From Streptomyces sp. NRRL S-31 (GTDB taxonomy: Bacteria > Actinomycetota > Actinomycetes > Streptomycetales > Streptomycetaceae), in assembly GCF_000718775.1 (NCBI RefSeq), contig NZ_JOCB01000116.1:1-24492 (forward strand): DNA of 24,492 nucleotides, given 5' to 3'. The notes under the pieces are model-generated. The model searched no databases. It was not told where the DNA came from and worked only from the letters and a program-made list of their open reading frames with translations. The position numbers and the translations under genes were made by a program. Of this stretch, positions 15,250 through 24,369 are shown piece after piece; within the stretch, counting starts at the first letter, position 1, and each line of letters opens with the position of its first letter.

Positions 15250-16055
15250 CGGGCCACCGGCCCCGGACGGCGGCGGCCCAGGGTGCGCCGCATCCGGGCG
15301 ATCCCGCGCAGGTCCGCCAGCGCGGTGGCGAACAGGTCGACGCTGCTGTCCGGGTCGTCCACCCAGTCCACCGGCACCTCGTGGATCCGCAGCCCCGCCC
15401 GCTCGGCGAGCACCAGCAGCTCCGTGTCGAAGAACCACTCCCCGTCCCGTACCAGCGGCAGCAGCCGCTCGGCGGTCTCCCGCCGGACGGCCTTGAACCC
15501 GCACTGCGCGTCGGAGAAGCCGACGGCGAGCGTGCAGCGCAGCAGGACGTTGTAGCACCGGGATATGACCTCGCGCTTGGTCCCGCGCACCACCCGCGCG
15601 CCGGGCGCAAGCCGGGTGCCGATGGCCAGGTCGGAGTGGCCCGAGATGAGCGGGGCGACCAGCGGCAGCAGCGCGGTGAGCCCGGTGGACAGGTCCACGT
15701 CCAGGTACGCCAGCACGGGAGCCCGGGACCCCGACCAGGCGGCCCGCAGCGCCCTGCCGCGGCCCTTCTCGGCCAGCCGCAGCGAGGTCACCCCGGCGAG
15801 TTCGGCGGCGAGCCGGGCGGCGATCGCCGGGGTGCGGTCGGTGCTCGCGTTGTCGGCGATGGTGATCCGGAACGGGTAGGGGAAGGTGTCCCGCAGGTGC
15901 GCGTGCAGCCGGCGGACGTTGGGCTCCAGGTCCTTCTCCTCGTTGAACACCGGTACGGCCACGTCCAGGACGGGCTCCTCCGGGGGCGTGCGCAGGAGGG
16001 CGGGCCGGGGCACCGGCACTCCGGCCGGGGGCCGGCTCGGTCGGATGTGGGTCAC
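15246..16055 (-). CDS. GT2 glycosyltransferase, polyprenyl-phosphate sugar synthase type (Dpm1/ALG5-like)
   Basis: A 269-aa soluble or membrane-associated GT-A enzyme. Its motifs are DVAVPVFNEEKDLEPNV (31-47, nucleotide-sugar binding start), ADNASTDRT (67-75), YLDVDLSTG (117-125, the DXD-type metal site D119/D121), SDAQCGFKAVRRE (181-193) and GEWFFDTELLVLAERAG (205-221). This pattern is typical of dolichyl- or polyprenyl-phosphate mannose/glucose synthases. There is no C-terminal membrane domain. GTG 16055 is chosen on GGGGA about 6 nt upstream and on protein similarity; the upstream frame to 16121 is not family-like. It follows the repeat protein by 69 bp and overlaps the GT-C gene, to which it likely supplies lipid-linked sugar. 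Confidence 0.9.
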   Translation of the reverse strand: MTHIRPSRPPAGVPVPRPALLRTPPEEPVLDVAVPVFNEEKDLEPNVRRLHAHLRDTFPYPFRITIADNASTDRTPAIAARLAAELAGVTSLRLAEKGRGRALRAAWSGSRAPVLAYLDVDLSTGLTALLPLVAPLISGHSDLAIGTRLAPGARVVRGTKREVISRCYNVLLRCTLAVGFSDAQCGFKAVRRETAERLLPLVRDGEWFFDTELLVLAERAGLRIHEVPVDWVDDPDSSVDLFATALADLRGIARMRRTLGRRRPGPVAR

Positions 16056-16124
16056 GTGGTTCCCCGTCTGTTCTCGGGTGTGGGGCGTGCGGAGGGCACG
16101 GGCGGGCGAGGCGGGCGGCACGGG

Positions 16125-16916
16125 CTAACCGCCCGGTCCGGCCGTCTCGGAGGGGCGGTCCGACGGCTCGGCGGGCGTGCTCGCCGGCGCGGTGGTGCCG
16201 CCGCCGGCCCGGGCGGTGGCCGTGGCGGACGGCGGCCCGTGTCCGGAGTCGGCCGGGGTCCCGCCGGCCGTGGGCGCCCGGGTGGTGCTCGGGGTGTCGC
16301 CCGGTACCGGCGGGGAGGACGTCGAGGAGGTCGAGGTCGCCGGGGAGGTCGAGGACGACGAAGACGACGAGGACGACGAGGACGACGATGACGTGGTCGA
16401 TGTGGTCGATGTCGACGTGGGCGGCGGTCCGCTGGGCGTCCGGGTCGGCGGCGGTGACGGTGTCGTGCTCGGCGTGGGACCCGGGCTGGTGAAGGGCCGC
16501 GGGGGCGGTGCGGTGGGCCGGTCGTCGGTGTGGCCGTGCGGCCACAGGAACAGCCCCAGGCCCAGCCCGGCCACCGCCAGCACGGAACCGGCGGCCCGGC
16601 GTGCCGCGCGCACCCGGCGCCGGGCCCGCACGCCCGCGCGCAGCGACTCCCGGTGCCGGGCCTCGAAGGGCGCCGGCTGCCGGTCCAGCCGCATGAGCCG
16701 CGTCAGCTGCCGCTCGAAGGGGTCCAGGGCGTCGGGCTGATCCGTCGGATCGGGCCGGCCGACGCGATCCGGCCGGTACCCGCCGTCCGTCCGCTCCATC
16801 CGGTCCGTCCGATCCCCGAGGTCCGTGCGATCCCCGCGGTCCGTGCCATCCCCGTGGCCCGTGTGATCCCCGCGGTCCATGTGGTCCATGTGGTCCATGT
16901 GGTCCATCTCCCTCAC
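16125..16916 (-). CDS. Single-pass membrane protein with repeat-rich N-terminus and Ser/Thr/Pro-rich outer domain; possible anti-sigma partner
   Basis: A 263-aa protein not assigned to a known family. Residues 4-45 are six-residue repeats like TDRGDR and MDHMDH. A basic stretch (65-107, FERQLTRLMRLDRQ, then many Arg) leads to one transmembrane helix at about 108-125. The rest is Ser/Thr/Pro-rich, with 14 serines in a row (176-189), and is probably extracytoplasmic. Its position right after a SigE-family sigma gene is where anti-sigma factors usually lie, but no zinc motif (HxxxCxxC) is visible. GTG 16916 overlaps the sigma stop (GTGA); ATG 16907 and the in-frame ATGs at 16898, 16889 and 16880 are alternatives. 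The Ser/Thr-rich part could be a glycosylation target of the downstream enzymes. Confidence 0.75.
   Translation of the reverse strand: MREMDHMDHMDHMDRGDHTGHGDGTDRGDRTDLGDRTDRMERTDGGYRPDRVGRPDPTDQPDALDPFERQLTRLMRLDRQPAPFEARHRESLRAGVRARRRVRAARRAAGSVLAVAGLGLGLFLWPHGHTDDRPTAPPPRPFTSPGPTPSTTPSPPPTRTPSGPPPTSTSTTSTTSSSSSSSSSSSSSSTSPATSTSSTSSPPVPGDTPSTTRAPTAGGTPADSGHGPPSATATARAGGGTTAPASTPAEPSDRPSETAGPGG
16351..16389 (-). repeat. 9-nt tandem repeat encoding the poly-Ser run
   Basis: Plus-strand units GAGGACGAC, GAAGACGAC, GAGGACGAC, GAGGACGAC and a partial GATGACG occur head to tail. On the coding strand they give TCG/TCC/TCT serine codons. A second short run, GTGGTCGAT twice, follows at 16393-16410. 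Copy number is likely to vary between strains. Confidence 0.8.
16783..16908 (-). repeat. 18-nt minisatellite, about seven units, in coding sequence
   Basis: Units of 18 bp run without gaps from 16783: for example CGGTCCGTCCGATCCCCG (16801-16818), AGGTCCGTGCGATCCCCG (16819-16836), CGGTCCGTGCCATCCCCG (16837-16854). The last two units resolve into 9-bp repeats of TGGTCCATG type. The 18-bp unit keeps frame and encodes hexapeptides such as TDRGDR, TDLGDR and MDHMDH. Confidence 0.85.
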
Positions 16917-17425
16917 GCCACCGGCTCGACGACGTCGGCCAGCAGCCGGCGCAGCCGAGCCACCCCGCGCGCGGCATGGGACCGGGCCGTGCCCACGGGA
17001 CACCCCAGGGTCTCGGCGACCTGCCGGTCGGGCAGGTCCTGGTAGTAGCGCAGCACCACGGCGGCCCGCTGCTGCGGGGTCAGCCGCGCGAGCGCCGCCT
17101 CCAGCCGGGAGCGCTCGGCGACGGTCACCGACAGATCGCCGGCCGCCGCCGTCTCGGGCAGCTCCTCGACGGGCCGTTCGCCCCACCAGCGCCGGCGGGC
17201 GGAGCGGGCCGCGGCCCGCGCCAGCACCTTGCGCACATACGCCTCCGGCGCCTCGTCGGCGACCTTCGGCCAGACGAACCACAGCTTGACCAAGGACTCC
17301 TGCAACAGGTCCTCGGCCCGGTGCCGGTCGCCGCCGGTGAGCAGACGGGCCAGATGGAACAACACCGACCAGCGGGCCGCCACGAACGCGTCGTACTCAC
17401 CGGCCCTGGCCTGCTCCATCCCCAT
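16913..17425 (-). CDS. SigE-family RNA polymerase sigma-70 factor (ECF-like)
   Basis: A 170-aa two-domain sigma factor. Region 2 covers about 8-80 (YDAFVAARWSVLFHLARLLTG, then HRAEDLLQESLVKLWFVWPKV) and region 4 about 108-165 (LARLTPQQRAAVVLRYYQDLPDRQVAETLGCPVGTARSHAARGVARLR), with the DNA-recognition helix at VGTARSHAARG. The length and the VLRYYQDL…PVGTARSH pattern fit the actinobacterial SigE70 family. ATG 17425 is used; ATG 17419 is 2 codons later and there is only a weak GGGGA nearby. The stop overlaps the next gene (GTGA), so sigma and the membrane protein are coupled. Target promoters are unknown. It lies downstream of glgX but with a hairpin in between. Confidence 0.92.
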   Translation of the reverse strand: MGMEQARAGEYDAFVAARWSVLFHLARLLTGGDRHRAEDLLQESLVKLWFVWPKVADEAPEAYVRKVLARAAARSARRRWWGERPVEELPETAAAGDLSVTVAERSRLEAALARLTPQQRAAVVLRYYQDLPDRQVAETLGCPVGTARSHAARGVARLRRLLADVVEPVA

Positions 17426-17475
17426 GGGTCCCCGTTCTCGCCGGCTGTCTACACCAGGAGAAAGGCCCTGGACCC

Positions 17476-17496
17476 CCGCCGGCGCTGCACCGGCGG
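17476..17496 (-). terminator. Putative glgX terminator
   Basis: CCGCCGG (17476-17482) pairs with CCGGCGG (17490-17496) over a 7-nt loop, 37 bp past the glgX stop. It is modest in length and lacks a U-tract, so partial read-through into the sigma gene is possible. Confidence 0.5.
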
Positions 17497-17532
17497 AGCG
17501 TGATCCGCGTCACTCCCGGGCGTCGGACGGGT

Positions 17533-19776
<2,244 letters not shown>

Positions 19777-19823
19777 TGTCGGCCCCTCTTCTCAGTGGCT
19801 CGCCCGAGGGGCGTGCCCGGCCG

Positions 19824-19866
19824 CCGGGCGGCCCGGGGGAGCGTCCCGGCACCCCCGGCCGCCCGG
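19824..19866. other. Long stem-loop in the glgX/transpeptidase intergenic region
   Basis: A 10-bp stem (19824-19833 with 19857-19866), one bulged C and a further 5 bp (19835-19839 with 19852-19856) enclose a 12-nt loop. A second hairpin, CGCCCTCC (19907-19914) with GGAGGGCG (19919-19926), lies nearby. Both fall in the 242-bp divergent region and could sit in the glgX leader or act as DNA sites. No promoter hexamers stand out. Confidence 0.5.
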
Positions 19867-20018
19867 TACGACCGCGCCCCGACGGCTCCGACGCGGGTGC
19901 CGGGGGCGCCCTCCGGGCGGAGGGCGGGCTCCCCGGCGTGTCGTCCTTCCCTCCTGTTCTGCCCAGCGCGTGGCTCGCACTCACGTTTCCCCGGAGCGGG
20001 CCGGTCGTTGGGCCCCGT

Positions 20019-21242
20019 GTGAGGCACGCACAAGGACGCGCACGGCGCGTGGGGGCCGCGCTGGCCGCCGTACTGACATGGACGGGGCTGCTCGCGGGCT
20101 GCTCCGCGGACGGCTCGGGACCGCTGGGCATGGGCGGGATGCCGGGCAGATCCCCGGCTCCCGAGGACGTCATCCGGGTGACCCCCGACGACGGCGGCAC
20201 GGGCGTACGCCCGGGCGACCGGCTGCGGGTCCGGCTGCCCGCCGGGCGCCTGGAGAAGGTGACCGTCGTCAAGTCCCGGGACGCGCAGGACTCACCGGTC
20301 CCCGGGCACATCAGCGAGGACGGGCTGACCTGGCAGCCCGACGAGGACCGGCTGGCGCTCGCCGCCCGGTACACCGTCGACGCGGTGGCGCTGGACGCCC
20401 GGGGCCGCCGCTCGGCCCGGCACACCACGTTCACCACCTACGTCCCGGACGAGCGGTTCATCGCCTACGTCACCCCGGAGAACCGCGCCACGGTCGGCAC
20501 CGGGATGATCGTCTCGCTCGCCTTCAGCCGGGAGATCACCAACCGCGCCGCCGTCGAACGGGCCGTCAGCGTCACGGCCCGGCCGCCCGTGGAGGTCCGT
20601 CCGCACTGGTTCGGCAAGGACCGCCTGGACTTCAGGCCCGAGCGGTACTGGAAACCCGGCACCGAGGTCACCGTCAGCCTGGGCCTGCGGGACGTGGAGG
20701 GCGCGCGGGGCATCTACGGCCTCCAGGACAAGACCTTCTCCTTCACCGTCGGCCGCAGCCAGGTCTCGCTGGTGGACGTCACCAAGCACAGCATGGACGT
20801 GCGGCGCGACGGACAGCTCCTCGCCACCGTCCCGGTCACGGCGGGCGCCCCCAAACACCCGAGCTACAACGGGAAGATGGTGGTGATGGACATGCTGGAG
20901 GTCACCCGCATGAACAGCCAGACCGTCGGCTTCGGCGGCGAGTACGACATCCCCGACGTCCCGCACGCCATGAAGCTCACCGACTCCGGCACCTTCCTGC
21001 ACGGCAACTACTGGGCGCCGGACGCCCCCGGGCAGACCAACGTCAGCCACGGCTGCGTGGGTCTCAGGGACGTCAAGGGCGGCAGCTCGGACACCCCGGC
21101 GGGCTGGTTCTTCGACCGCACCCTGGTCGGCGACGTCATCGAGGTGGTGCACAGCAAGGACAAGACGGTCGCGCCCGACAACGGCCTCGGCGGGTGGAAC
21201 ATGGGCTGGCGGGAGTGGCGGGAGGGCAGCGCGGTGCGGTGA
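20019..21242 (+). CDS. L,D-transpeptidase lipoprotein (YkuD) 1
   Basis: A 407-aa lipoprotein of the cell envelope that would form 3-3 cross-links in peptidoglycan. The signal peptide (RARR, hydrophobic stretch) ends in the lipobox LLAGC with lipidated C28. Two Ig-like domains (about 50-140 and 145-245; HWFGKDRLDFRPERYWKPG at 196-214) resemble those of mycobacterial Ldt enzymes. The YkuD catalytic domain (about 248-375) has H328 (TFLHGNYW) and SHGCVGL with H344 and catalytic C346, followed by the C-terminal WNMGWREW tail. GTG 20019 is the best start because it gives a full n-region; no clear Shine-Dalgarno is seen and GTG 20049 would remove the positive charges. A tandem paralogue follows. Confidence 0.92.
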   Translation: MRHAQGRARRVGAALAAVLTWTGLLAGCSADGSGPLGMGGMPGRSPAPEDVIRVTPDDGGTGVRPGDRLRVRLPAGRLEKVTVVKSRDAQDSPVPGHISEDGLTWQPDEDRLALAARYTVDAVALDARGRRSARHTTFTTYVPDERFIAYVTPENRATVGTGMIVSLAFSREITNRAAVERAVSVTARPPVEVRPHWFGKDRLDFRPERYWKPGTEVTVSLGLRDVEGARGIYGLQDKTFSFTVGRSQVSLVDVTKHSMDVRRDGQLLATVPVTAGAPKHPSYNGKMVVMDMLEVTRMNSQTVGFGGEYDIPDVPHAMKLTDSGTFLHGNYWAPDAPGQTNVSHGCVGLRDVKGGSSDTPAGWFFDRTLVGDVIEVVHSKDKTVAPDNGLGGWNMGWREWREGSAVR

Positions 21243-21335
21243 CGGGCCGCGGGGGCCCCCCAAACCGGCGGCGGCGGGCGGATGTTGCGACGGAACGGTG
21301 ACATTCGCCTGACACCGCGCCCAGAACCCGGCAGT

Positions 21336-21341
21336 TAATAT
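21336..21341 (+). promoter_or_regulatory. Candidate -10 element of transpeptidase 2
   Basis: TAATAT is a rare AT-rich hexamer here and matches TANNNT, 62 nt before the start. CTGACA (21309-21314) is 21 nt upstream, too far for a normal -35, so pairing is doubtful. The 161-bp gap shows no strong terminator for the upstream gene. Confidence 0.35.
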
Positions 21342-21403
21342 GCGCGCACCGAAGTGGTGGGGAGCTGGCCGGGTCTGACCTGGTCCGGCGAGGGGAGAAC
21401 AAC

Positions 21404-22639
21404 TTGAACATGCGGCCTGAACCGGGGGCGTCGGTGCGGGGGCGGCGGGGCCGTAGGGGACTGGCACTCATAGCCGGCGCCCTGGTGCTGTCGCTCGCCG
21501 CGTGCGGCGGAGGCGGGGATGCCGGTTCCGGCTCCGGCTCCGGGCACGGGAAGACCGCGGGCGGCACCCAGGGCGGACGGTCCACGGCCGCGGTCAGCAT
21601 CGCGCCCGCGTCCGGCGCCACCGGCGTCGACACCAGCGGCACCCTCAAGGTCGGGGTGGCCAAGGGCAGGCTGACCGAGGTCACCGTCAAGGACGACGAG
21701 GGCGCGAAGGTCGAGGGGGCGCTCACCGCGGGCGGCACCTCCTGGACGCCGTCGGCCCACCTGGCGGCCGGCACCCGGTACACCGTGCACGCGGTCGCCG
21801 AGGACTCCGCGGGCCGCCGGGCCACCGAGGACTCCAGCTTCACCACGCTGACCCCGAAGAACACCTTCACCGGCTACTTCACCCCCGAGGACGGCTCCAC
21901 CGTCGGCGTCGGCATGCCGTTCTCCATACGCTTCACCCGGGGCATCACCCGCCCCGGGGACGTCGAGAAGGCCGTCCGGGTCAGGACCGAGCCCGCCGTG
22001 GACGTGGCCGGCCACTGGTTCGGCAACGACCGCCTGGACTTCCGCCCGGAGAAGTACTGGAAGGCCGGCACCAAGGTCACCGTCGACCTCGACCTGGACG
22101 GCGTCGAGGGCCGCGACGGCGTCTACGGCAAGCAGCGCAAGACCGTGAAGTTCACCATCGGCCGCAACCAGGTCTCCTACGTGGACGCCAAGAAGCACAC
22201 CATGAAGGTCACCCGGGACGGCAAGACCGTCCGGACCCTCCCGGTCACCACCGGCAAGCCCGGTTACGACACCTGGAACGGCCAGATGGTCATGAGTGAG
22301 AAGCTCGCCGTGACCCGCATGAACGGCGAGACGGTCGGCTACGGCGGCGAGTACGACATCAAGGACGTCCCGCACGCCATCCGCCTCACCACCTCCGGCA
22401 CCTTCATCCACGGCAACTACTGGGGCGGCGACGCCTTCGGCAACTACAACGCCAGCCACGGCTGCGTCGGTCTGCGCGACGTGCGCGGCGGCTACGACGG
22501 AGCCGTCCCGGCCGCCTGGTTCTTCGACCACTCGATGCTCGGCGACGTGGTGGTCGTGAAGAACTCCCACGACCGCACGGTGGCCCCGGACAACGGCCTC
22601 AACGGCTGGAACATGTCGTGGGCCGACTGGCGGAAGTGA
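21404..22639 (+). CDS. L,D-transpeptidase lipoprotein (YkuD) 2
   Basis: A 411-aa paralogue of the preceding gene. The lipobox is SLAAC with C34, followed by a Gly/Ser linker (35-60). Ig-like domains cover about 62-150 and 155-255 (GHWFGNDRLDFRPEKYWKAG at 203-222). The YkuD domain (about 256-385) has H336 (TFIHGNYW) and SHGCVGL with H352 and catalytic C354, then the tail GWNMSWADWRK. TTG 21404 is preferred because GGGGAG (21392-21397) is 6 nt upstream; ATG 21410, two codons in, would have 12-nt spacing. Own promoter is likely (TAATAT at 21336), and a terminator follows, so the two paralogues may be regulated apart. Confidence 0.93.
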   Translation: MNMRPEPGASVRGRRGRRGLALIAGALVLSLAACGGGGDAGSGSGSGHGKTAGGTQGGRSTAAVSIAPASGATGVDTSGTLKVGVAKGRLTEVTVKDDEGAKVEGALTAGGTSWTPSAHLAAGTRYTVHAVAEDSAGRRATEDSSFTTLTPKNTFTGYFTPEDGSTVGVGMPFSIRFTRGITRPGDVEKAVRVRTEPAVDVAGHWFGNDRLDFRPEKYWKAGTKVTVDLDLDGVEGRDGVYGKQRKTVKFTIGRNQVSYVDAKKHTMKVTRDGKTVRTLPVTTGKPGYDTWNGQMVMSEKLAVTRMNGETVGYGGEYDIKDVPHAIRLTTSGTFIHGNYWGGDAFGNYNASHGCVGLRDVRGGYDGAVPAAWFFDHSMLGDVVVVKNSHDRTVAPDNGLNGWNMSWADWRK

Positions 22640-22655
22640 GCCCCGGCTGACGTGA

Positions 22656-22688
22656 GGACCCGGTGCTGTGACCTACGGCACCGGGTCC
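22656..22688 (+). terminator. Hairpin terminator after transpeptidase 2
   Basis: GGACCCGGTGC (22656-22666) pairs perfectly with GCACCGGGTCC (22678-22688) over an 11-nt loop, starting 17 bp past the stop codon. It lies directly upstream of the enoyl-CoA hydratase promoter. Confidence 0.8.
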
Positions 22689-22706
22689 GATGTCGTTAGT
22701 GGCCGT

Positions 22707-22712
22707 TAACCT
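22707..22712 (+). promoter_or_regulatory. Candidate -10 element for leaderless enoyl-CoA hydratase mRNA
   Basis: TAACCT matches TANNNT and is 7 nt from ATG 22720, with no Shine-Dalgarno sequence. This places the transcription start at the start codon. No clear -35 is seen. Confidence 0.45.
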
Positions 22713-22719
22713 GGCCTCC

Positions 22720-23487
22720 ATGACCGTCACTCTGGAAGTCGCCGAAGGCGTCGGCACCCTGCGTCTGGACCGGCCGCCCATGAACGCGCTGGACATCGCC
22801 ACCCAGGACCGGTTGAAGGAGCTGGCCGAGGAGGCCGCCCGCCGCGACGACGTGCGCGCCGTGGTGATCTACGGCGGCGAGCGGGTGTTCGCGGCGGGCG
22901 CGGACATCAAGGAGATGCAGAACATGGACCACGCGGCGATGGTGCTGCGGTCCCGTGCCCTCCAGGACTCCTTCACCGCCGTGGCCCGCATCCCCAAGCC
23001 GGTCGTCGCCGCCGTCACCGGCTACGCGCTCGGCGGCGGCTGCGAGCTGGCCCTGTGCGCGGACTACCGCATCGCCGCCGACAACGCCAAGCTCGGCCAG
23101 CCCGAGATCCTGCTCGGCCTGATCCCGGGCGCCGGCGGCACCCAGCGGCTGCCCCGGCTGGTCGGCCCCTCCAAGGCGAAGGACCTGATCTTCACGGGCC
23201 GTCAGGTCAAGGCCGACGAGGCCCTGGCGATCGGCCTGGTGGACCGGGTCGTCCCGGCCGCCGAGGTGTACGAGCAGGCGCACGCCTGGGCCGCGCGGCT
23301 CGCCCGGGGCCCGGCCATCGCGCTGCGCGCGGCGAAGGAGTCCGTCGACACCGGACTGGAGGCCGACATCGACACCGGTCTCGCCGTCGAACGGAACTGG
23401 TTCGCGGGTCTGTTCGCCACCGAGGACCGTGAGCGGGGCATGCGCAGCTTCGTCGAGGAGGGGCCGGGCAAGGCGAAGTTCGTCTGA
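22720..23487 (+). CDS. Enoyl-CoA hydratase/isomerase (crotonase family)
   Basis: A 255-aa cytoplasmic enzyme that likely hydrates trans-2-enoyl-CoA in fatty acid or branched-chain acyl-CoA breakdown. Oxyanion-hole segments are [10 protein letters not shown] (57-66) and [19 protein letters not shown] (101-119). Both catalytic glutamates of true hydratases are present: E109 (GGCEL) and E129 ([21 protein letters not shown]), supporting hydratase over other crotonase activities. The C-terminal helical part is normal length and ends KAKFV. ATG 22720 is chosen over ATG 22690, because homologues begin MTVTLEV and the upstream ATG lies beside the terminator. Not clearly linked in function to its neighbours. 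Confidence 0.93.
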   Translation: MTVTLEVAEGVGTLRLDRPPMNALDIATQDRLKELAEEAARRDDVRAVVIYGGERVFAAGADIKEMQNMDHAAMVLRSRALQDSFTAVARIPKPVVAAVTGYALGGGCELALCADYRIAADNAKLGQPEILLGLIPGAGGTQRLPRLVGPSKAKDLIFTGRQVKADEALAIGLVDRVVPAAEVYEQAHAWAARLARGPAIALRAAKESVDTGLEADIDTGLAVERNWFAGLFATEDRERGMRSFVEEGPGKAKFV

Positions 23488-23582
23488 CCGTCAGCCGGAT
23501 GAACCTCCAGCCCGCCCTCGCCGGGGGCCCTGCCGTTGACGCGTCGTCGCATTCGGGTCCCTCGATGGAGCGGTTTATGGGA

Positions 23583-23593
23583 GCCTTATAGGC
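23583..23593. promoter_or_regulatory. Palindrome in an AT-rich promoter-like patch
   Basis: GCCTTATAGGC is an inverted repeat with 4-bp arms in an unusually AT-rich patch (about 23573-23611) that also contains TTAAAT and TACTGT. It lies 35 bp upstream of TTG 23628, the likely regulator start. It could be the promoter/operator of that gene; no regulator can be named. Confidence 0.35.
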
Positions 23594-23627
23594 ACCTTAA
23601 ATCTGTACTGTCGAGGGAGCCCGGCGC

Positions 23628-24290
23628 TTGCCCGGAAGTGAGCCGTCGCCGCAGGTCAACCATGCCGTACCAGACATCGAGATGCCGACGGCATATGCCG
23701 CTCGACTGGCGCGGAACGGGGGCGTACGGGGGGCGTATTCCTCCGGAACGCCTCCCAAGTACCCGCCGGACGGCCATCATGGGGGCATGGCGGGGCTGGA
23801 GGGCATCGAACAGCCGCGGGGACACAGCCGTGCGACCGCGGCGCGCTGGTCGCCCGCGGTCGAGGACGAGCAAGGACTCAAAGCACTCGAACTGTTCGGC
23901 GACCCGGCGCAGTCGGAGGTCCCGCTGCCCTCCCGCCCGGAGTCCGCGGCCACCGCCCGCCGGCTCGCCCAGGTCGTCCTCCTGCGCACCTGGCGGCTCA
24001 CCCCCAAGCTCACCGAGGACGCCGTCCTCCTCGTGTCCGAACTCGTCGGCAACGCCGTACGGCACACCGGCGCCCGCGTCTTCGGTCTGCGCATGCGGCG
24101 CCGCCCCGGCTGGATCCGGGTGGAGGTCCGCGACCCCTCGCGCGGTCTGCCCTGTCTGATGCCGGTCCAGGACATGGACGTCAGCGGACGCGGACTCTTC
24201 CTGGTGGACAAGCTCGCCGACCGCTGGGGCGTGGACCTGCTGCCGCGCGGCAAGACGACCTGGTTCGAGATGCGGGTCGCCGACCGGTAG
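23628..24290 (+). CDS. RsbW-like ATP-binding regulator (HATPase_c_2, anti-sigma type)
   Basis: Up to 220 aa with a single GHKL ATPase domain (about 95-215) and no phosphatase or sensor domain. Motifs are the N-box ELVGNAVRHTG (138-148, Mg-binding N142), the G1-type D169 in VEVRDPSRGLP, and the G2-type SGRGLFLVDKLADRWG (186-201). Such proteins act as anti-sigma kinases or their relatives and are numerous in Streptomyces; the partner is unknown. The start is uncertain. TTG 23628 has AGGGAG with 8-nt spacing, but residues 1-53 show weaker codon bias. ATG 23787 (MAGLEGIEQPRG), residue 54 here, starts the strongly coding part, with only a G-run next to it. It is preceded by an AT-rich promoter-like patch. 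Confidence 0.87.
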   Translation: MPGSEPSPQVNHAVPDIEMPTAYAARLARNGGVRGAYSSGTPPKYPPDGHHGGMAGLEGIEQPRGHSRATAARWSPAVEDEQGLKALELFGDPAQSEVPLPSRPESAATARRLAQVVLLRTWRLTPKLTEDAVLLVSELVGNAVRHTGARVFGLRMRRRPGWIRVEVRDPSRGLPCLMPVQDMDVSGRGLFLVDKLADRWGVDLLPRGKTTWFEMRVADR

Positions 24291-24291
24291 G

Positions 24292-24308
24292 GGCCCGTTT
24301 CCGGGGCC
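24292..24308 (+). terminator. Weak hairpin after the ATP-binding regulator
   Basis: GGCCC (24292-24296) pairs with GGGCC (24304-24308) over a 7-nt loop, 2 bp past the stop codon. Only 5 bp, so low confidence. Confidence 0.3.
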
Positions 24309-24369
24309 GCGACCCGACACCCCCCGTCAACTGGACGAATCGCCGGTTTTCCCCGCCTTTCCCCCTTAA

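Noticed and set aside
16801..16908. CRISPR-like repeat array
   Set aside because: Units are 18 bp with no unique spacers, are in frame, and encode a repeat peptide; no cas genes are present.
14011..16977. 988-codon minus-strand ORF covering the GT-C, GT2 and repeat-protein genes
   Set aside because: Only the last 412 codons (GT-C enzyme from GTG 15249) look like protein; the rest runs out of frame over the GT2 and repeat-protein genes.
16925..17425. Zinc-binding anti-sigma motif next to the sigma gene
   Set aside because: No HxxxCxxC motif was found in the downstream membrane protein, so an anti-sigma role is left only as a possibility.
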